Shown: positions 13,167-21,292, counted from the first letter of the stretch. The stretch is DNA of 21,292 bases from Ruminococcaceae bacterium UBA5905 (GCA_002431285.1 DJEF01000002.1:6040-27331); one strand, 5' to 3'. The notes: a model not told the origin generated them from the sequence alone. Made by a program: numbers and translations.

Positions 13167-16145
13167 ATGAAACAACCATTGCAATCAAATGAGACGTCCA
13201 CCCGCATTACCCGATTCTGCATCGGCGTGATGTCCTTTCTGCTGTTGGCGGCGGCGGTGTTTCTGTGGCTGTGGAACAGCGGCACCGCCCCCGACGCCTA
13301 CTGGGCGCGGGCGACATATCTGGTGGGGGCGGCCGGACTGCTGGCGGGGCTGGGCACGGGCATCTATGCCGCTCTGCTGCGCCCGGAAACGGAGCGCCGC
13401 TCGGCATGGTTCTGTCCGCTGGCCGCTGCGGGATTGACGCTGGCGGTGATGCTGCTGGCCTATGCCCGTCTGGAGGTATGGCCGCTGGGCAAGGAATCCG
13501 TCATGCTGGTGGATATGCACCACCAGTATGCGCCGCTGCTCAGTGAATGGCGGTATCGGCTGCTCCATGGAGATTTTTCCACCTATTCCTTTCACATCGG
13601 GCTGGGGGCGAACTACCTGCCCGCCTTCGCCTATTATTTGGCCAGTCCGCTGAATCTGCTGCTGGTGCTGTTTCCTCAGCGGCTGTTGAGCGAGGGCATC
13701 TGGCTTATCACGCTGCTGAAGTTTGCGCTGGCGGCCGGGGCGTTTGCCGCCTGCGCGCAGGCGGCGTACCGCCGCCGCAACGGCGCGGTGATCGCCCTGG
13801 GAATGCTGTATGCCATGACCGGCTATATGCTGGCCTATTCCTGGAATATCATGTGGCTGGACGGGGTGGCGCTGCTGCCGCTTCTGGTGCTGGGGCTGGA
13901 GCATATGCTGCGCACCGGCCGGTTCCTGCCGTATACCCTGCTGCTGGCGCTGGCGCTGTATGCCAATTATTACATTGGGTTTATGCTGTGCGTGTTTCTG
14001 GTGCTGTATTTCCTTCTGTGGCTGCTGCGGAAAGCCCGCACCGGCGCGGCCGCTCTGCGGGGGTTCGGCCGGTTCGCTCTGGCCAGCCTGCTGGGCGGCG
14101 GGCTGGCGGCGTTTCTGCTGGTGCCCACGGCTCTGGCGCTGTCCCGTACTTCGGCAGCGGGGGGCAGTCTGCCCCGGTTCAACGCCAACTTCCCGCTGTT
14201 TGATCTGCTGGGTCGGATGTTCTACGGAGCGTCCCCCACCATTCGTTCCGGCAATTTGCCCAACCTCTATTGCGGGGTTGTTGCGGTGCTATTGCTGCCG
14301 GTGGCGCTGGGCGACCGGCGTGTGCCGCTGCGCCGCCGGCTGACGGAGGGCGGCCTGCTGGCGGTGCTGGCGCTGAGCTGCACCATCAATCAGTGGGATC
14401 TGGTGTGGCATGGATTGCACACCCCGAACGATCTGCCGTACCGGTTTTCTTTCCTGCTGTGTTTTGCGGTGCTGCTGGTGGCCGGGCGGGTGCTGGCGCA
14501 CCCCCGGGGTGTATCCGCCAGGGCGGTGCTGCTGAGTCTCGGCGGCTGCGCCGCATATCTGGTGCTGTGGGAGAAGCTGGATGGGGATACGCTGACCGCC
14601 GAGCGGCTGTATGCTAATTTGCTGCTGCTGGCGCTGTATGGGGCGTGGCTGCTGTTCACCGCCCGCAGGAAGCTGCCGGAGCATATCGGGCAGCGGCTGG
14701 CGGTGCTGCTGGTGGCGGCGGAGCTGCTCATCAGCAGCGGCGACGCGCTGCAGGCCATGAACCGGTCGGAGTTCTTTACCGACCACGACGATTATGTGGA
14801 TAACGCCGCCACCGTTGCCACCGATGCGGCGCTGCGCCGGGCGGAGGAGCTGGCGGCGGACGAGGGACAGCTGTTCACCCGCATGGAATTCCTGCCCCGG
14901 GACACCTGCATGGATACGGCGCTGTACCACTATACCGGTATGACGACCTTCGCCTCCAGCAACCCCTACGGCATCACGAAATTCATGGGACAGCTGGGTT
15001 ATGCGGTCAATGGGGTCAACAGCTATCTGTATCACAGCTTTGCGGCGGCGCCGGACGCGCTGTTCGGCATCCGGTATGTGGTGCTGGAGGTACGGCTGAC
15101 GAACCACGCCCAGCTGGAGCTGGTGGACAGCGTGACGGTGAACGGCGCTACGCGGTACATTTACCGCAATCGGCTGGCGCTGCCGGTGGCCTATGCGGCT
15201 GCGGCGGGTGCACTGGAATATGCCGGGGAGGACTATGCGCCTTTCCATTGCCAGGAGGCGCTGTATTCCGCCCTGCTGGGGCGGCAGGTGACGCTGTATG
15301 CGTCGGCGTCCATCGCCGCAGAAACGGGCAACGCCACCGGTAACGCCATCAGCAAGTATTCCGATGAGGAACAGGGGGTGTTTGCGGCTACGGTGGAGGA
15401 GCCGGGGCAGTATTTCGCCTATGTGGACTGCTCTGCCGCGGACGCGGTGCAGGTGGCCACCTACGCCGCCGACGGAGAGCTGCGGGATACCTTTTCCGTC
15501 ACGCCCTATGAGCCGTATATCATTGACCTGGGCACTCTTGCCGCCGGGCAGCGGGTGGAGGCTGTCATTGACGGAGAAAAATCTCTGAGCGGGCATTTTT
15601 ATGTGGAACGGCTGCTGCCGGAGGAATTGGAGCAGTGCGTGGAGGCGCTGGATTCCGACACCCGGATACAGCAGGCGCAGCCCACCCGCCTGTCCGGCAC
15701 GCTGACCGCTCGGGAGGATGGTGCGGTGGTGTTTGCCATCCCCTACGATGCGGGGTGGCGGCTGGAAATCGACGGGCAGCCGGTGGAAACCGTTGCCATG
15801 GGCTGTCGGGAGGACGGTGGCGCGTTGCTGGCGGCGGAGATAGCCGCCGGGGCGCATACTTTTTCGCTGCGGTATCGGGCGCCGGGTCTGCTGCCCGGTG
15901 TGCTGATTTCCGCCGCCAGTCTGGCGCTGCTGATGCTGTGGGTGCTGCGGGTGTACGGCCGTCGTCGGCTAGCATCCCGCCCGTCTGCACCGGCGGCCGG
16001 TCTGCCTGCGGAGAATGCACCGGCGGCGGTGGCAACAGGCAATGAGCCGTTGTCGTCTCAGGCGGTCGGGGAGGTTTCCCCGTTTACAGACGCAGATGAA
16101 CGGCGGTCGGCGCTCCCGGAGGACTCTCCGGATACGCCGGTATAA
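13167..16145 (+). CDS. YfhO family polytopic membrane protein (GT-C-like)
   Basis: A 992-residue membrane protein of the YfhO family. In B. subtilis and Listeria, YfhO-type proteins are linked to glycosylation of lipoteichoic acid using undecaprenyl-phosphate sugars, and the fold resembles GT-C glycosyltransferases. Family marks: a short cytoplasmic start, multiple helices, and the first extracellular loop with VDMHHQYAP (Asp116, Gln120, Tyr121) followed by FHIGLGANYLPAFAYYLASP. The last third (from about residue 520) is a beta-rich extracytoplasmic domain, then a final helix and a low-complexity tail rich in Ala, Pro and Ser. ATG 13167 follows GGAGA with a 10-bp gap from the previous gene; an upstream in-frame extension lies inside that gene and was rejected. 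No CsbB-like glycosyltransferase partner is present here. Last gene of the moxR operon. Confidence 0.88.
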   Translation: MKQPLQSNETSTRITRFCIGVMSFLLLAAAVFLWLWNSGTAPDAYWARATYLVGAAGLLAGLGTGIYAALLRPETERRSAWFCPLAAAGLTLAVMLLAYARLEVWPLGKESVMLVDMHHQYAPLLSEWRYRLLHGDFSTYSFHIGLGANYLPAFAYYLASPLNLLLVLFPQRLLSEGIWLITLLKFALAAGAFAACAQAAYRRRNGAVIALGMLYAMTGYMLAYSWNIMWLDGVALLPLLVLGLEHMLRTGRFLPYTLLLALALYANYYIGFMLCVFLVLYFLLWLLRKARTGAAALRGFGRFALASLLGGGLAAFLLVPTALALSRTSAAGGSLPRFNANFPLFDLLGRMFYGASPTIRSGNLPNLYCGVVAVLLLPVALGDRRVPLRRRLTEGGLLAVLALSCTINQWDLVWHGLHTPNDLPYRFSFLLCFAVLLVAGRVLAHPRGVSARAVLLSLGGCAAYLVLWEKLDGDTLTAERLYANLLLLALYGAWLLFTARRKLPEHIGQRLAVLLVAAELLISSGDALQAMNRSEFFTDHDDYVDNAATVATDAALRRAEELAADEGQLFTRMEFLPRDTCMDTALYHYTGMTTFASSNPYGITKFMGQLGYAVNGVNSYLYHSFAAAPDALFGIRYVVLEVRLTNHAQLELVDSVTVNGATRYIYRNRLALPVAYAAAAGALEYAGEDYAPFHCQEALYSALLGRQVTLYASASIAAETGNATGNAISKYSDEEQGVFAATVEEPGQYFAYVDCSAADAVQVATYAADGELRDTFSVTPYEPYIIDLGTLAAGQRVEAVIDGEKSLSGHFYVERLLPEELEQCVEALDSDTRIQQAQPTRLSGTLTAREDGAVVFAIPYDAGWRLEIDGQPVETVAMGCREDGGALLAAEIAAGAHTFSLRYRAPGLLPGVLISAASLALLMLWVLRVYGRRRLASRPSAPAAGLPAENAPAAVATGNEPLSSQAVGEVSPFTDADERRSALPEDSPDTPV

Positions 16146-16156
16146 AAAGGGAACGA

Positions 16157-16195
16157 CAGGGCGGCAAAAATATGCCGCCCTGCCGTCTGCTGTTT
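16157..16195 (+). terminator. Probable terminator of the moxR-yfhO operon
   Basis: Perfect 10-bp stem CAGGGCGGCA (16157-16166) with TGCCGCCCTG (16173-16182) and a 6-nt A-rich loop, 12 bp after the yfhO stop. The T-run (TTTT, 16192-16195) is delayed by nine bases, so termination may be weak. The remaining gap up to the apt terminator (16196-16366) holds no gene I can support, only a perfect 12-bp palindrome GCTACCGGTAGC at 16333-16344. Confidence 0.6.
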
Positions 16196-16366
16196 TATGG
16201 GCCGATTCGGTCGTCCGACGGAGAAAATGCGTTTGCCGTTATGGCGCACGGCGGGAAAGCCCAGCAGGCCGCACCCATCACCCGAAGATGCGCCATGGGG
16301 AGAGACGAATGCGCCCCTGCGGCTATCGGATGGCTACCGGTAGCGGGAGCGGTTTTTTGGATACAC

Positions 16367-16401
16367 AAAAAAGAACGCTCCGAATCCGCTCGGAGCGTTC
16401 T
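16367..16401 (-). terminator. Rho-independent terminator of apt
   Basis: Perfect 12-bp stem AGAACGCTCCGA (16372-16383) with TCGGAGCGTTCT (16390-16401) and a 6-nt loop. Read on the minus strand it is followed by six Ts (plus-strand A-run 16367-16372), 13 bp after the apt stop. Textbook intrinsic terminator. Confidence 0.95.
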
Positions 16402-16413
16402 CTGTTTGCCTGG

Positions 16414-16938
16414 TTATTTTCCCTCGTACACCACAACGGAATCCACGGAATAGTCCGCCAGATGTTTGCGCCCTTCCAGCCCGGCCAGCTCGATGAGAAA
16501 CAGGCACTTGACCACTTCGCCACCCAGCTGTTCCACCAGATCGGCGGCGGCGCGGATGGTGCCGCCGGTGGCGATCAGATCGTCTATCAGCACCACCTTT
16601 TGCCCGGGCTTGATGGAATCGGCGTGCATCTCAATGGTGGCGGTGCCGTATTCCAGCGAATACTCCTTGGAAACGGTGGCGCAGGGCAGCTTGCCGGGCT
16701 TGCGCGCCGGGACGAAACTCTTATGTAGGGCATAGGCGATGGGGGTGCCGAAAATGAATCCGCGGGACTCGATGCCCACGATCACATCAAACTCTACCCC
16801 GTCCAGCCGCCGGATCAGTTCGTCGATGGCCAGATGCAGCCCGTCGGGGTCCTGTACCACGGTGGTCACATCCCGAAACAGAATCCCCGGCTCGGGGAAA
16901 TCCGGAATGGTGCGGACATAATCGGCTACGGTTTTCAT
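16414..16938 (-). CDS. apt: Adenine phosphoribosyltransferase
   Basis: A 174-residue cytoplasmic purine-salvage enzyme that converts adenine and PRPP to AMP and pyrophosphate; the length is typical. The PRPP-binding motif VVLIDDLIATGGT lies at residues 115-127, with the N-terminal IPDFPEPGILFRD, the GIESRGFIFG loop (55-64) and the flexible catalytic loop RKPGKLP (79-85) all intact. ATG 16936-16938 follows AAAGGAG. It lies downstream of clpB on the same strand, separated by a hairpin (16968-17011). A possible promoter overlapping that hairpin (TTTACT, 17 bp, TAAAGT on the minus strand) would allow separate expression. It ends in its own terminator. Confidence 0.97.
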   Translation of the reverse strand: MKTVADYVRTIPDFPEPGILFRDVTTVVQDPDGLHLAIDELIRRLDGVEFDVIVGIESRGFIFGTPIAYALHKSFVPARKPGKLPCATVSKEYSLEYGTATIEMHADSIKPGQKVVLIDDLIATGGTIRAAADLVEQLGGEVVKCLFLIELAGLEGRKHLADYSVDSVVVYEGK

Positions 16939-16960
16939 GGAAACGACTCCTTTATACGAT

Positions 16961-17011
16961 AAAATAATACCCCTTTACTTTAGCAGAGAACTGTCGAAAA
17001 GTAAAGGGGTA
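16961..17011 (-). terminator. Terminator-like hairpin between clpB and apt
   Basis: A 14-bp stem, TACCCCTTTACTTT (16968-16981) with AAAGTAAAGGGGTA (16998-17011), and a 16-nt loop. On the minus strand it lies 17 bp after the clpB stop and is followed by the T-rich TTATTTTA. The large loop and interrupted T-run make it less than ideal. A -35/-10-like pair (TTTACT/TAAAGT, 17-bp spacing) lies within it and may be the apt promoter. Confidence 0.7.
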
Positions 17012-17028
17012 ATTTTCGCTTCAAGCGA

Positions 17029-19647
17029 TCATTCCGCTTTCGGCGGCTGTACGGTCACCGTCAGCGCGTCGCCGTCAGCATCCACCGCCAGCGTGGAGCC
17101 GGGGACGGGATCGTCCCGCAGGATGACCTCGGCCAGCTTTGTTTCCACGTGGCTCTGGAGGAACCGCCGCAGCGGGCGGGCGCCGTAGAGCGGGTCGAAG
17201 CCCCGCTCCACCACCAGATCGCGGGCGGCGTCGGACAGCACACAGGTCAGGTGCTTATCCGCCAGACGGCGGTTCAGTCCGCCCATGAGCAGATCGACGA
17301 TCTTGCCGATGGCGTCCTTGGTCAGCGGCTTATAGAACACAATCTCGTCCAGACGGTTGAGGAATTCCGGCCGGAAGGAGCGCCGCAGCAGCTCCATGAC
17401 CTCGTCCCGGGCTTTCTGGGAAATCTCGCCGTTGGCGTCGATGCCGTCCAGCAGCGCCGACGAGCCCAGATTGCTGGTGAGGATGATGATGGTATTGCGG
17501 AAATCCACCGTGCGCCCCTGACTGTCGGTGATGCGCCCGTCATCCAGCACCTGTAAGAGGATGTTGAACACATCCGGGTGGGCCTTTTCGATCTCATCGA
17601 ACAGCACCACGCTGTATGGACGGCGGCGCACCGCTTCGGTCAGCTGACCGCCCTCCTCATAGCCCACATATCCGGGAGGTGCTCCCACCAGACGGGAGAC
17701 GGAGTATTTCTCCATATATTCGCTCATGTCGATCCGCACCATATTGCGCTCGTCATCCAGCAGACATTCCGCCAGCGCTTTGGCCAGCTCGGTTTTGCCC
17801 ACGCCGGTGGGACCTAAGAACAGGAAGGAACCAACCGGACGGTTGGGGTCCTGAATGCCGGCACGGGAGCGGAGAATGGCCTCGCTGACCTTTTCCACCG
17901 CCTCGTCCTGCCCCACCACACGGCGGTGCAGAATTTCCGGCAGGTGTAAGAGCTTTTCCCGCTCGCCCTCCATGAGCCGCGCCACCGGGATGCCCGTCCA
18001 GCGTTCCACAATGCGGGCGATCTCCTCGTCGGTGACCTTATCCCGCAGCAGCGAGTTGTCCTTGCGGCTGCTCTCGGCCAGTTTTTCCTGCTCTGCCAGC
18101 TCCGCCTGCAGCTGCGGCAGCTTGCCATACTTCAGTTCGGCGGCTTTGTTGAGGTCGTAGGCCTCCTCCGCCCGCTCGATGTCGGCGTTGAGCTGCTCCA
18201 GCTGCTCCTTGAGGGTCTGCACCTTGCTTAAAGACGCTTTTTCGTTGTCCCACTGAGATTTCAGGCTGTTGAATTGCTCCCGCATATCCGCCAGCTCTTT
18301 TTGAATGTCCGCCAGCCGCTCTTTGGATATCTGATCGGTTTCCTTTTTCAGAGCGGCCTCTTCAATTTCATGCTGAATGATCCGCCGCCGGATGACATCC
18401 AGCTCGGTGGGCATACTGTCGATCTCCGTGCGGATCATGGCGCAGGCTTCGTCCACCAGGTCGATGGCTTTATCCGGCAGGAACCGGTTGGTGATATACC
18501 GATTGGAGAGGGTGGCGGCGGCGATGATGGCCGGGTCGGTGATTTTGACGCCGTAATAGACCTCATACCGCTCTTTTAAGCCACGCAGGATGGCCACGGT
18601 GTCCTCCACCGACGGCTCACCCACCAGCACCTGCTGGAACCGCCGCTCCAGCGCCGGGTCTTTTTCGATATATTGCCGATATTCGTCCAGCGTGGTAGCG
18701 CCGATGCAGTGCAGCTCGCCCCGCGCCAGCATGGGCTTGAGCAGGTTGCCCGCGTCCATGGCGCCCTCGGTCTTGCCGGCGCCTACGATGGTATGCAGCT
18801 CGTCGATAAAGAGGATGATCCGTCCCTCGCTGCGCTTGACCTCCGCCAGCACCGCCTTGAGCCGTTCCTCGAATTCGCCCCGGTATTTGGCGCCGGCGAT
18901 CAGCGCGCCCATATCCAGCGAGAAGATGGTTTTGTCCTTCAGACTGGTGGGCACATCGCCCTTAACAATCCGCTGCGCCAAGCCCTCCACCACGGCGGTT
19001 TTGCCCACGCCGGGTTCACCGATCAGCACCGGGTTATTCTTGTTTTTGCGGGACAGGATGCGGATGACGTTCCGGATCTCCTCGTCCCGGCCGATGATGG
19101 GATCCTGCTTTTTGGAGCGGGCGCGTTCCACCAGATCGTCGCCGTATTTTTTCAGCGCGTCGTAGGTGTCCTCGGGGCTGTCGTCGGTGACCCGGGTGGC
19201 GCCCCGCACGGTGGACAGCGCCTGCAGAAAAGCGTCCTTTGTCACGCTGGCGGAACGCAGCAGACCCCTCACGGTGTCGTCGGCATTATCCAGCAGAGAC
19301 AGGAACAGATGCTCCACCGATACGTATTCGTCCTTCATCCCGGCGGCGATGGATTCCGCTCCGGACAGCACCCGGTCGGTGGGGGCGGAGACATAGATCT
19401 TGTCCGGCTCCCGGCCGGGTCCGGACACCCGGGACAGTCCCTCCACGGTGCGGTCGGCGGCGGCCGTCAGAGACGGGACGGACACGCCCATCTTTTCCAG
19501 CAGCTGCGGGATCAGCCCGCCCTCCTGATGGAGCAGCGCCGCCAGCAGATGCACCGGCTCGATCTGGAGCTGTTGATTCTGGATGGTCAGCTCCTGGGCG
19601 GCTTTGACCGCCTCCAGAGATTTTTGGGTAAACTTCTGTGCATTCAT
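17029..19647 (-). CDS. clpB: ATP-dependent disaggregase ClpB (Hsp100)
   Basis: An 872-residue hexameric AAA+ disaggregase that works with DnaK to resolubilise aggregated proteins. Order: Clp N-terminal repeat domain (1-145), NBD1 with Walker A GEPGVGKT (210-217) and Walker B FIDELH, a long coiled-coil middle domain (about 405-525) that distinguishes ClpB from ClpA/ClpC, NBD2 with Walker A GPTGVGKT (612-619) and the GYVGYEEGG pore loop, and a C-terminal D2-small domain. No ClpP-binding loop is apparent, in line with ClpB. ATG 19645-19647 is taken because AAGGAGGG lies 7 nt upstream; the frame is open 57 codons further but that part lies in the leader and lacks homology. A perfect CIRCE element upstream (19802-19828) predicts HrcA repression and heat induction. 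Confidence 0.97.
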   Translation of the reverse strand: MNAQKFTQKSLEAVKAAQELTIQNQQLQIEPVHLLAALLHQEGGLIPQLLEKMGVSVPSLTAAADRTVEGLSRVSGPGREPDKIYVSAPTDRVLSGAESIAAGMKDEYVSVEHLFLSLLDNADDTVRGLLRSASVTKDAFLQALSTVRGATRVTDDSPEDTYDALKKYGDDLVERARSKKQDPIIGRDEEIRNVIRILSRKNKNNPVLIGEPGVGKTAVVEGLAQRIVKGDVPTSLKDKTIFSLDMGALIAGAKYRGEFEERLKAVLAEVKRSEGRIILFIDELHTIVGAGKTEGAMDAGNLLKPMLARGELHCIGATTLDEYRQYIEKDPALERRFQQVLVGEPSVEDTVAILRGLKERYEVYYGVKITDPAIIAAATLSNRYITNRFLPDKAIDLVDEACAMIRTEIDSMPTELDVIRRRIIQHEIEEAALKKETDQISKERLADIQKELADMREQFNSLKSQWDNEKASLSKVQTLKEQLEQLNADIERAEEAYDLNKAAELKYGKLPQLQAELAEQEKLAESSRKDNSLLRDKVTDEEIARIVERWTGIPVARLMEGEREKLLHLPEILHRRVVGQDEAVEKVSEAILRSRAGIQDPNRPVGSFLFLGPTGVGKTELAKALAECLLDDERNMVRIDMSEYMEKYSVSRLVGAPPGYVGYEEGGQLTEAVRRRPYSVVLFDEIEKAHPDVFNILLQVLDDGRITDSQGRTVDFRNTIIILTSNLGSSALLDGIDANGEISQKARDEVMELLRRSFRPEFLNRLDEIVFYKPLTKDAIGKIVDLLMGGLNRRLADKHLTCVLSDAARDLVVERGFDPLYGARPLRRFLQSHVETKLAEVILRDDPVPGSTLAVDADGDALTVTVQPPKAE

Positions 19648-19686
19648 AGTAGAACCCTCCTTCTTGGGGTGATATAGCAAAGAATG

Positions 19687-19740
19687 CCGCGGAACGGATT
19701 CGTTCCGGGAGAACCGGTCTCCGGGGAACTCCCGGTTTTT
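19687..19740 (-). other. Hairpin-rich 5' leader of clpB
   Basis: Two stems compete for the same bases in the clpB untranslated leader: CGGAACG (19690-19696) with CGTTCCG (19701-19707), loop 4 nt; and CCGGGAG (19705-19711) with CTCCCGG (19729-19735), which encloses a small CCGG/CCGG stem (19714-19717 with 19721-19724). They overlap at 19705-19707. On the plus strand the second hairpin is followed by TTTTT and looks like an antisense terminator. The ribosome site lies about 30 nt further downstream and is not covered by these stems. Confidence 0.5.
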
Positions 19741-19798
19741 CCGTTTCTCTATGTTCAGTATAGCCCGTTTTTCGCCGAATTTGTTACAAAAATATGAA

Positions 19799-19828
19799 AT
19801 TTTAGCACTCTCGCGCATAGAGTGCTAA
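19799..19828 (-). promoter_or_regulatory. Candidate clpB promoter overlapping CIRCE
   Basis: Minus strand: TTAGCA (19828-19823), an 18-bp spacer, and TAAAAT (19804-19799). The CIRCE operator covers this promoter almost exactly, so HrcA would block RNA polymerase. A separate TATACT at 19762-19757 is another possible -10 but has no good -35 at the right distance. Confidence 0.42.
19802..19828. promoter_or_regulatory. CIRCE operator (HrcA binding site)
   Basis: A perfect match to the CIRCE consensus: TTAGCACTC (19802-19810), nine spacer bases, GAGTGCTAA (19820-19828). HrcA represses chaperone genes through this element in most Firmicutes. Here it sits about 155 bp upstream of the clpB start and about 60 bp from the -35 of the divergent birA promoter, so clpB is the likely target. 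In many Firmicutes CIRCE controls dnaK and groE and not clpB, so its use here extends the local HrcA regulon. Confidence 0.96.
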
Positions 19829-19863
19829 AATTGTGGCAGGGAAGCACTTTCGGATGGCGATTC

Positions 19864-19884
19864 TTTCCGGCGGTTCGCCGGAAA
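19864..19884. promoter_or_regulatory. Perfect 9-bp inverted repeat upstream of the birA promoter
   Basis: TTTCCGGCG (19864-19872), a 3-bp centre, CGCCGGAAA (19876-19884), ending 4 bp before the -35 box of birA. The placement fits an operator. It is not the known BirA or BioR operator sequence and BirA here has no DNA-binding domain. There is no T-tract, so it is not a terminator. Confidence 0.4.
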
Positions 19885-19888
19885 CCCA

Positions 19889-19917
19889 TTGACAAGCGGC
19901 CGAAAAAACAGTATAGT
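19889..19917 (+). promoter_or_regulatory. Sigma-A promoter of the birA-bioY operon
   Basis: Perfect TTGACA (19889-19894), a 17-bp spacer, and TATAGT (19912-19917), 31 bp upstream of the GTG start. One of the strongest promoters in the window. Confidence 0.87.
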
Positions 19918-19948
19918 GTAAGGCGGTTTGAAAAATGGGGGTGAGTCG

Positions 19949-20722
19949 GTGGCATCGCTGAACAGCGCTTTAATAGAGACTTGTCTGCAGACCCGGCGGT
20001 TCGGGCATCCGCTGCGTGCGGTGGGGGAGACCGACTCCACCAACCGTCTGGCGCGGGAATGGGCGGCGGCCGGTGCGCCGGAGGGTGCGGCGGTGGTGGC
20101 CGATCGGCAGACTGCCGGGCGCGGCAGACGGGGGCGGGCATTTTTTTCCCCGCCCGGGGGCATCTATCTGTCGGTGGTGCTGCGTCCGGCCGCCGGGATG
20201 GATCCTGGCCGGATCACCTCCTGTGCGGCGGTGGCGGCGGCGCGTGCCATCGAGCGGTTCGCCGATTTTTCGGTGCAGATCAAGTGGGTCAACGATCTGC
20301 TCATTCACGGCAGGAAGGTTTGCGGCATCCTGACGGAGGGGGAGCTGGATCCGGCGACAGGTGCGCTGCGGTACGGGGTGCTGGGCATCGGCATCAACGT
20401 GGGGGCGGCGGTGTTTCCGCCGGCGCTGGCGGAGATCGCCACCTCGCTGGCCAACGAAGGCTGCTCCGTGGAACGGGAGCGGCTGATCGCCGCGGTGCTG
20501 GAGGAGTTGGAGAGCGCCTACGCCCGGATGGGAGACGGGTCGTTCTTGGAGGAAAGCCGCCGGCGTTCGGCGGTGCTGGGCAGACCGGTGACGGTGCTGC
20601 GGGGAGACGAACGGTTTGAAGCGGTGGCGGAAGCCATCGACGAACAGGGACATCTGGTGGTGCGGACGGCCGACGGCCGTTTGCAGACGCTGCATTCCGG
20701 GGAGGTTAGTTTACGGTTATGA
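19949..20722 (+). CDS. birA: Biotin--[acetyl-CoA-carboxylase] ligase, monofunctional (no HTH domain)
   Basis: A 257-residue cytoplasmic enzyme that activates biotin to biotinyl-5'-AMP and attaches it to carrier lysines of biotin-dependent carboxylases. The catalytic core is complete: GRGRRGR (residues 57-63), KWVND (112-116), Lys123 in RKVCGIL, GIGINV, and the small C-terminal SH3-like domain ending in LHSGEVSLRL. The N-terminal winged helix of bifunctional BirA is missing, so this is a group I ligase that cannot act as a repressor. I take GTG 19949 as the start because GGGGGTGAG lies at normal distance; an in-frame TTG at 19928 would add seven residues but has no ribosome site. Overlaps bioY by ATGA. 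Confidence 0.93.
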   Translation: MASLNSALIETCLQTRRFGHPLRAVGETDSTNRLAREWAAAGAPEGAAVVADRQTAGRGRRGRAFFSPPGGIYLSVVLRPAAGMDPGRITSCAAVAAARAIERFADFSVQIKWVNDLLIHGRKVCGILTEGELDPATGALRYGVLGIGINVGAAVFPPALAEIATSLANEGCSVERERLIAAVLEELESAYARMGDGSFLEESRRRSAVLGRPVTVLRGDERFEAVAEAIDEQGHLVVRTADGRLQTLHSGEVSLRL

Positions 20723-21243
20723 AAACGAAACAAATGGTGCGTATTGCTTTGATGGCGGCGGTGCTGTGTGTGCTGGCGCCGTGGAAGATTCCGGTAGGGC
20801 CTGTTCCCATCACCCTGGCCTCTTTCGGCGTGTATCTGGCGGCCGGTGTGCTGGGACCGCTGGAGGGGACCGCCGCCGTGGTGCTGTATGTGCTGCTGGG
20901 AGCGGTAGGAGTGCCGGTGTTCTCCGGATTCACCGGCGGCGCCGGCTGTTTGCTGGGGCTGACCGGCGGTTATATCATCGGCTATATCCCATGCGCGGCG
21001 GTCAGCGGTCTGCTCATGGGACGCAACGCCCCCCTGTGGCGGCGGACGTTGGCGCTGGCGGCCGGCACGGCGGTGCTGTATGCTCTGGGCACGGCGATGT
21101 ATTGCTTCCTGTCCGGCAAGGCGCTGCTGGCGGCGCTGGCCGCTTGTGTGATGCCGTTTTTGCCGCTGGATGCGGTGAAGATCGGCGTGTGTGCGGTGGC
21201 GCTGCCGCTGCTGTGGAAGCTGCGGAGCCGGGTCGAGGCTTGA
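20719..21243 (+). CDS. bioY: Biotin transporter BioY (ECF S component)
   Basis: A 174-residue integral membrane protein with about six helices, the substrate-binding subunit of the biotin ECF transporter. Family marks: IPVGPVPITLASFGVYLAAGVLG (given here only as position 24-46), the GAVGVPVFSGFTGG loop and GGYIIGYIP, with the conserved C-terminal PFLPLDAVKI. Start ATG overlaps the birA TGA, and GGAGG lies 13 nt upstream, somewhat far, so it probably depends on coupling with birA. The EcfA/EcfT energising module is not in the window and must be shared from elsewhere. No biotin synthesis genes are nearby, which suggests uptake. The last 49 bases of the window (21244-21292) hold no feature. Confidence 0.93.
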   Translation: MKTKQMVRIALMAAVLCVLAPWKIPVGPVPITLASFGVYLAAGVLGPLEGTAAVVLYVLLGAVGVPVFSGFTGGAGCLLGLTGGYIIGYIPCAAVSGLLMGRNAPLWRRTLALAAGTAVLYALGTAMYCFLSGKALLAALAACVMPFLPLDAVKIGVCAVALPLLWKLRSRVEA

Positions 21244-21292
21244 TGCGCGATAGATGCCGGAAACAATGCAATGCCCCGTCCCCGACGCGCGT

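Noticed and set aside
14289..15857. 522-codon minus-strand frame opposite yfhO
   Set aside because: Same antisense-frame composition and no recognisable motif; the plus strand encodes a complete YfhO-family protein.
19705..19740. Terminator on the plus strand as a feature
   Set aside because: The hairpin and TTTTT are there, but no plus-strand gene precedes them; kept as an observation on the clpB leader instead.

Overview
This is a chromosomal window of about 62% GC (estimated by eye) from a Gram-positive anaerobe of the class Clostridia, most likely an Oscillospiraceae/Ruminococcaceae gut-type bacterium. The signs are strong AGGAGG ribosome sites, sigma-A promoters with 17-bp spacers, rpsU with a basic C-terminal tail, an acidic zinc-ribbon protein of the clostridial CD1247 type beside efp, a PfoR-type EIIC, and HrcA/CIRCE control of clpB. 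There are no rRNA or tRNA genes, insertion sequences, prophage genes or CRISPR arrays.

Layout. Positions 1-4721 (+) hold translation and housekeeping genes: the 3' part of leuS, rpsU with its own promoter and terminator, a YqeG-type HAD phosphatase, an endonuclease-IV-like TIM-barrel protein, efp and the CD1247-type protein, closed by a strong bidirectional terminator. Positions 4877-5874 (-) hold a translationally coupled pair, DUF3783 protein then mnmM (tRNA wobble-uridine methyltransferase). Positions 5990-7051 (+) encode an orphan PfoR-type PTS EIIC membrane protein, and 7288-8115 (-) a PhnP-like metallo-beta-lactamase-fold hydrolase. A 448-bp divergent intergenic region (8116-8563) carries back-to-back promoters and a roughly 290-nt leader rich in alternative hairpins.

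That leader precedes a tightly packed four-gene envelope operon (8564-16145, +): MoxR AAA+ ATPase, DUF58 protein, membrane-anchored transglutaminase-like protein and YfhO-type polytopic membrane protein. Intergenic gaps are 25, -4 and 10 bp. The transglutaminase-like protein has Ser and Tyr where the catalytic Cys and His belong, so it looks like a pseudoenzyme. It also carries six tandem PEEPEK-type repeats just before its C-terminal membrane helix.

Positions 16414-19647 (-) hold apt and clpB, each with a terminator hairpin. clpB has a perfect CIRCE operator upstream and a hairpin-rich 5' leader. Diverging from clpB is a biotin-use operon, birA (ligase only, no DNA-binding domain) and bioY (ECF transporter S component), overlapping by ATGA.

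Most of the window is ordinary core genome. I did not find a clearly new multi-gene system. The best leads are the apparently dead transglutaminase in the MoxR operon, the structured leader in front of that operon with its flanking 10-bp direct repeat, the DUF3783-mnmM coupling, and the structured clpB leader.
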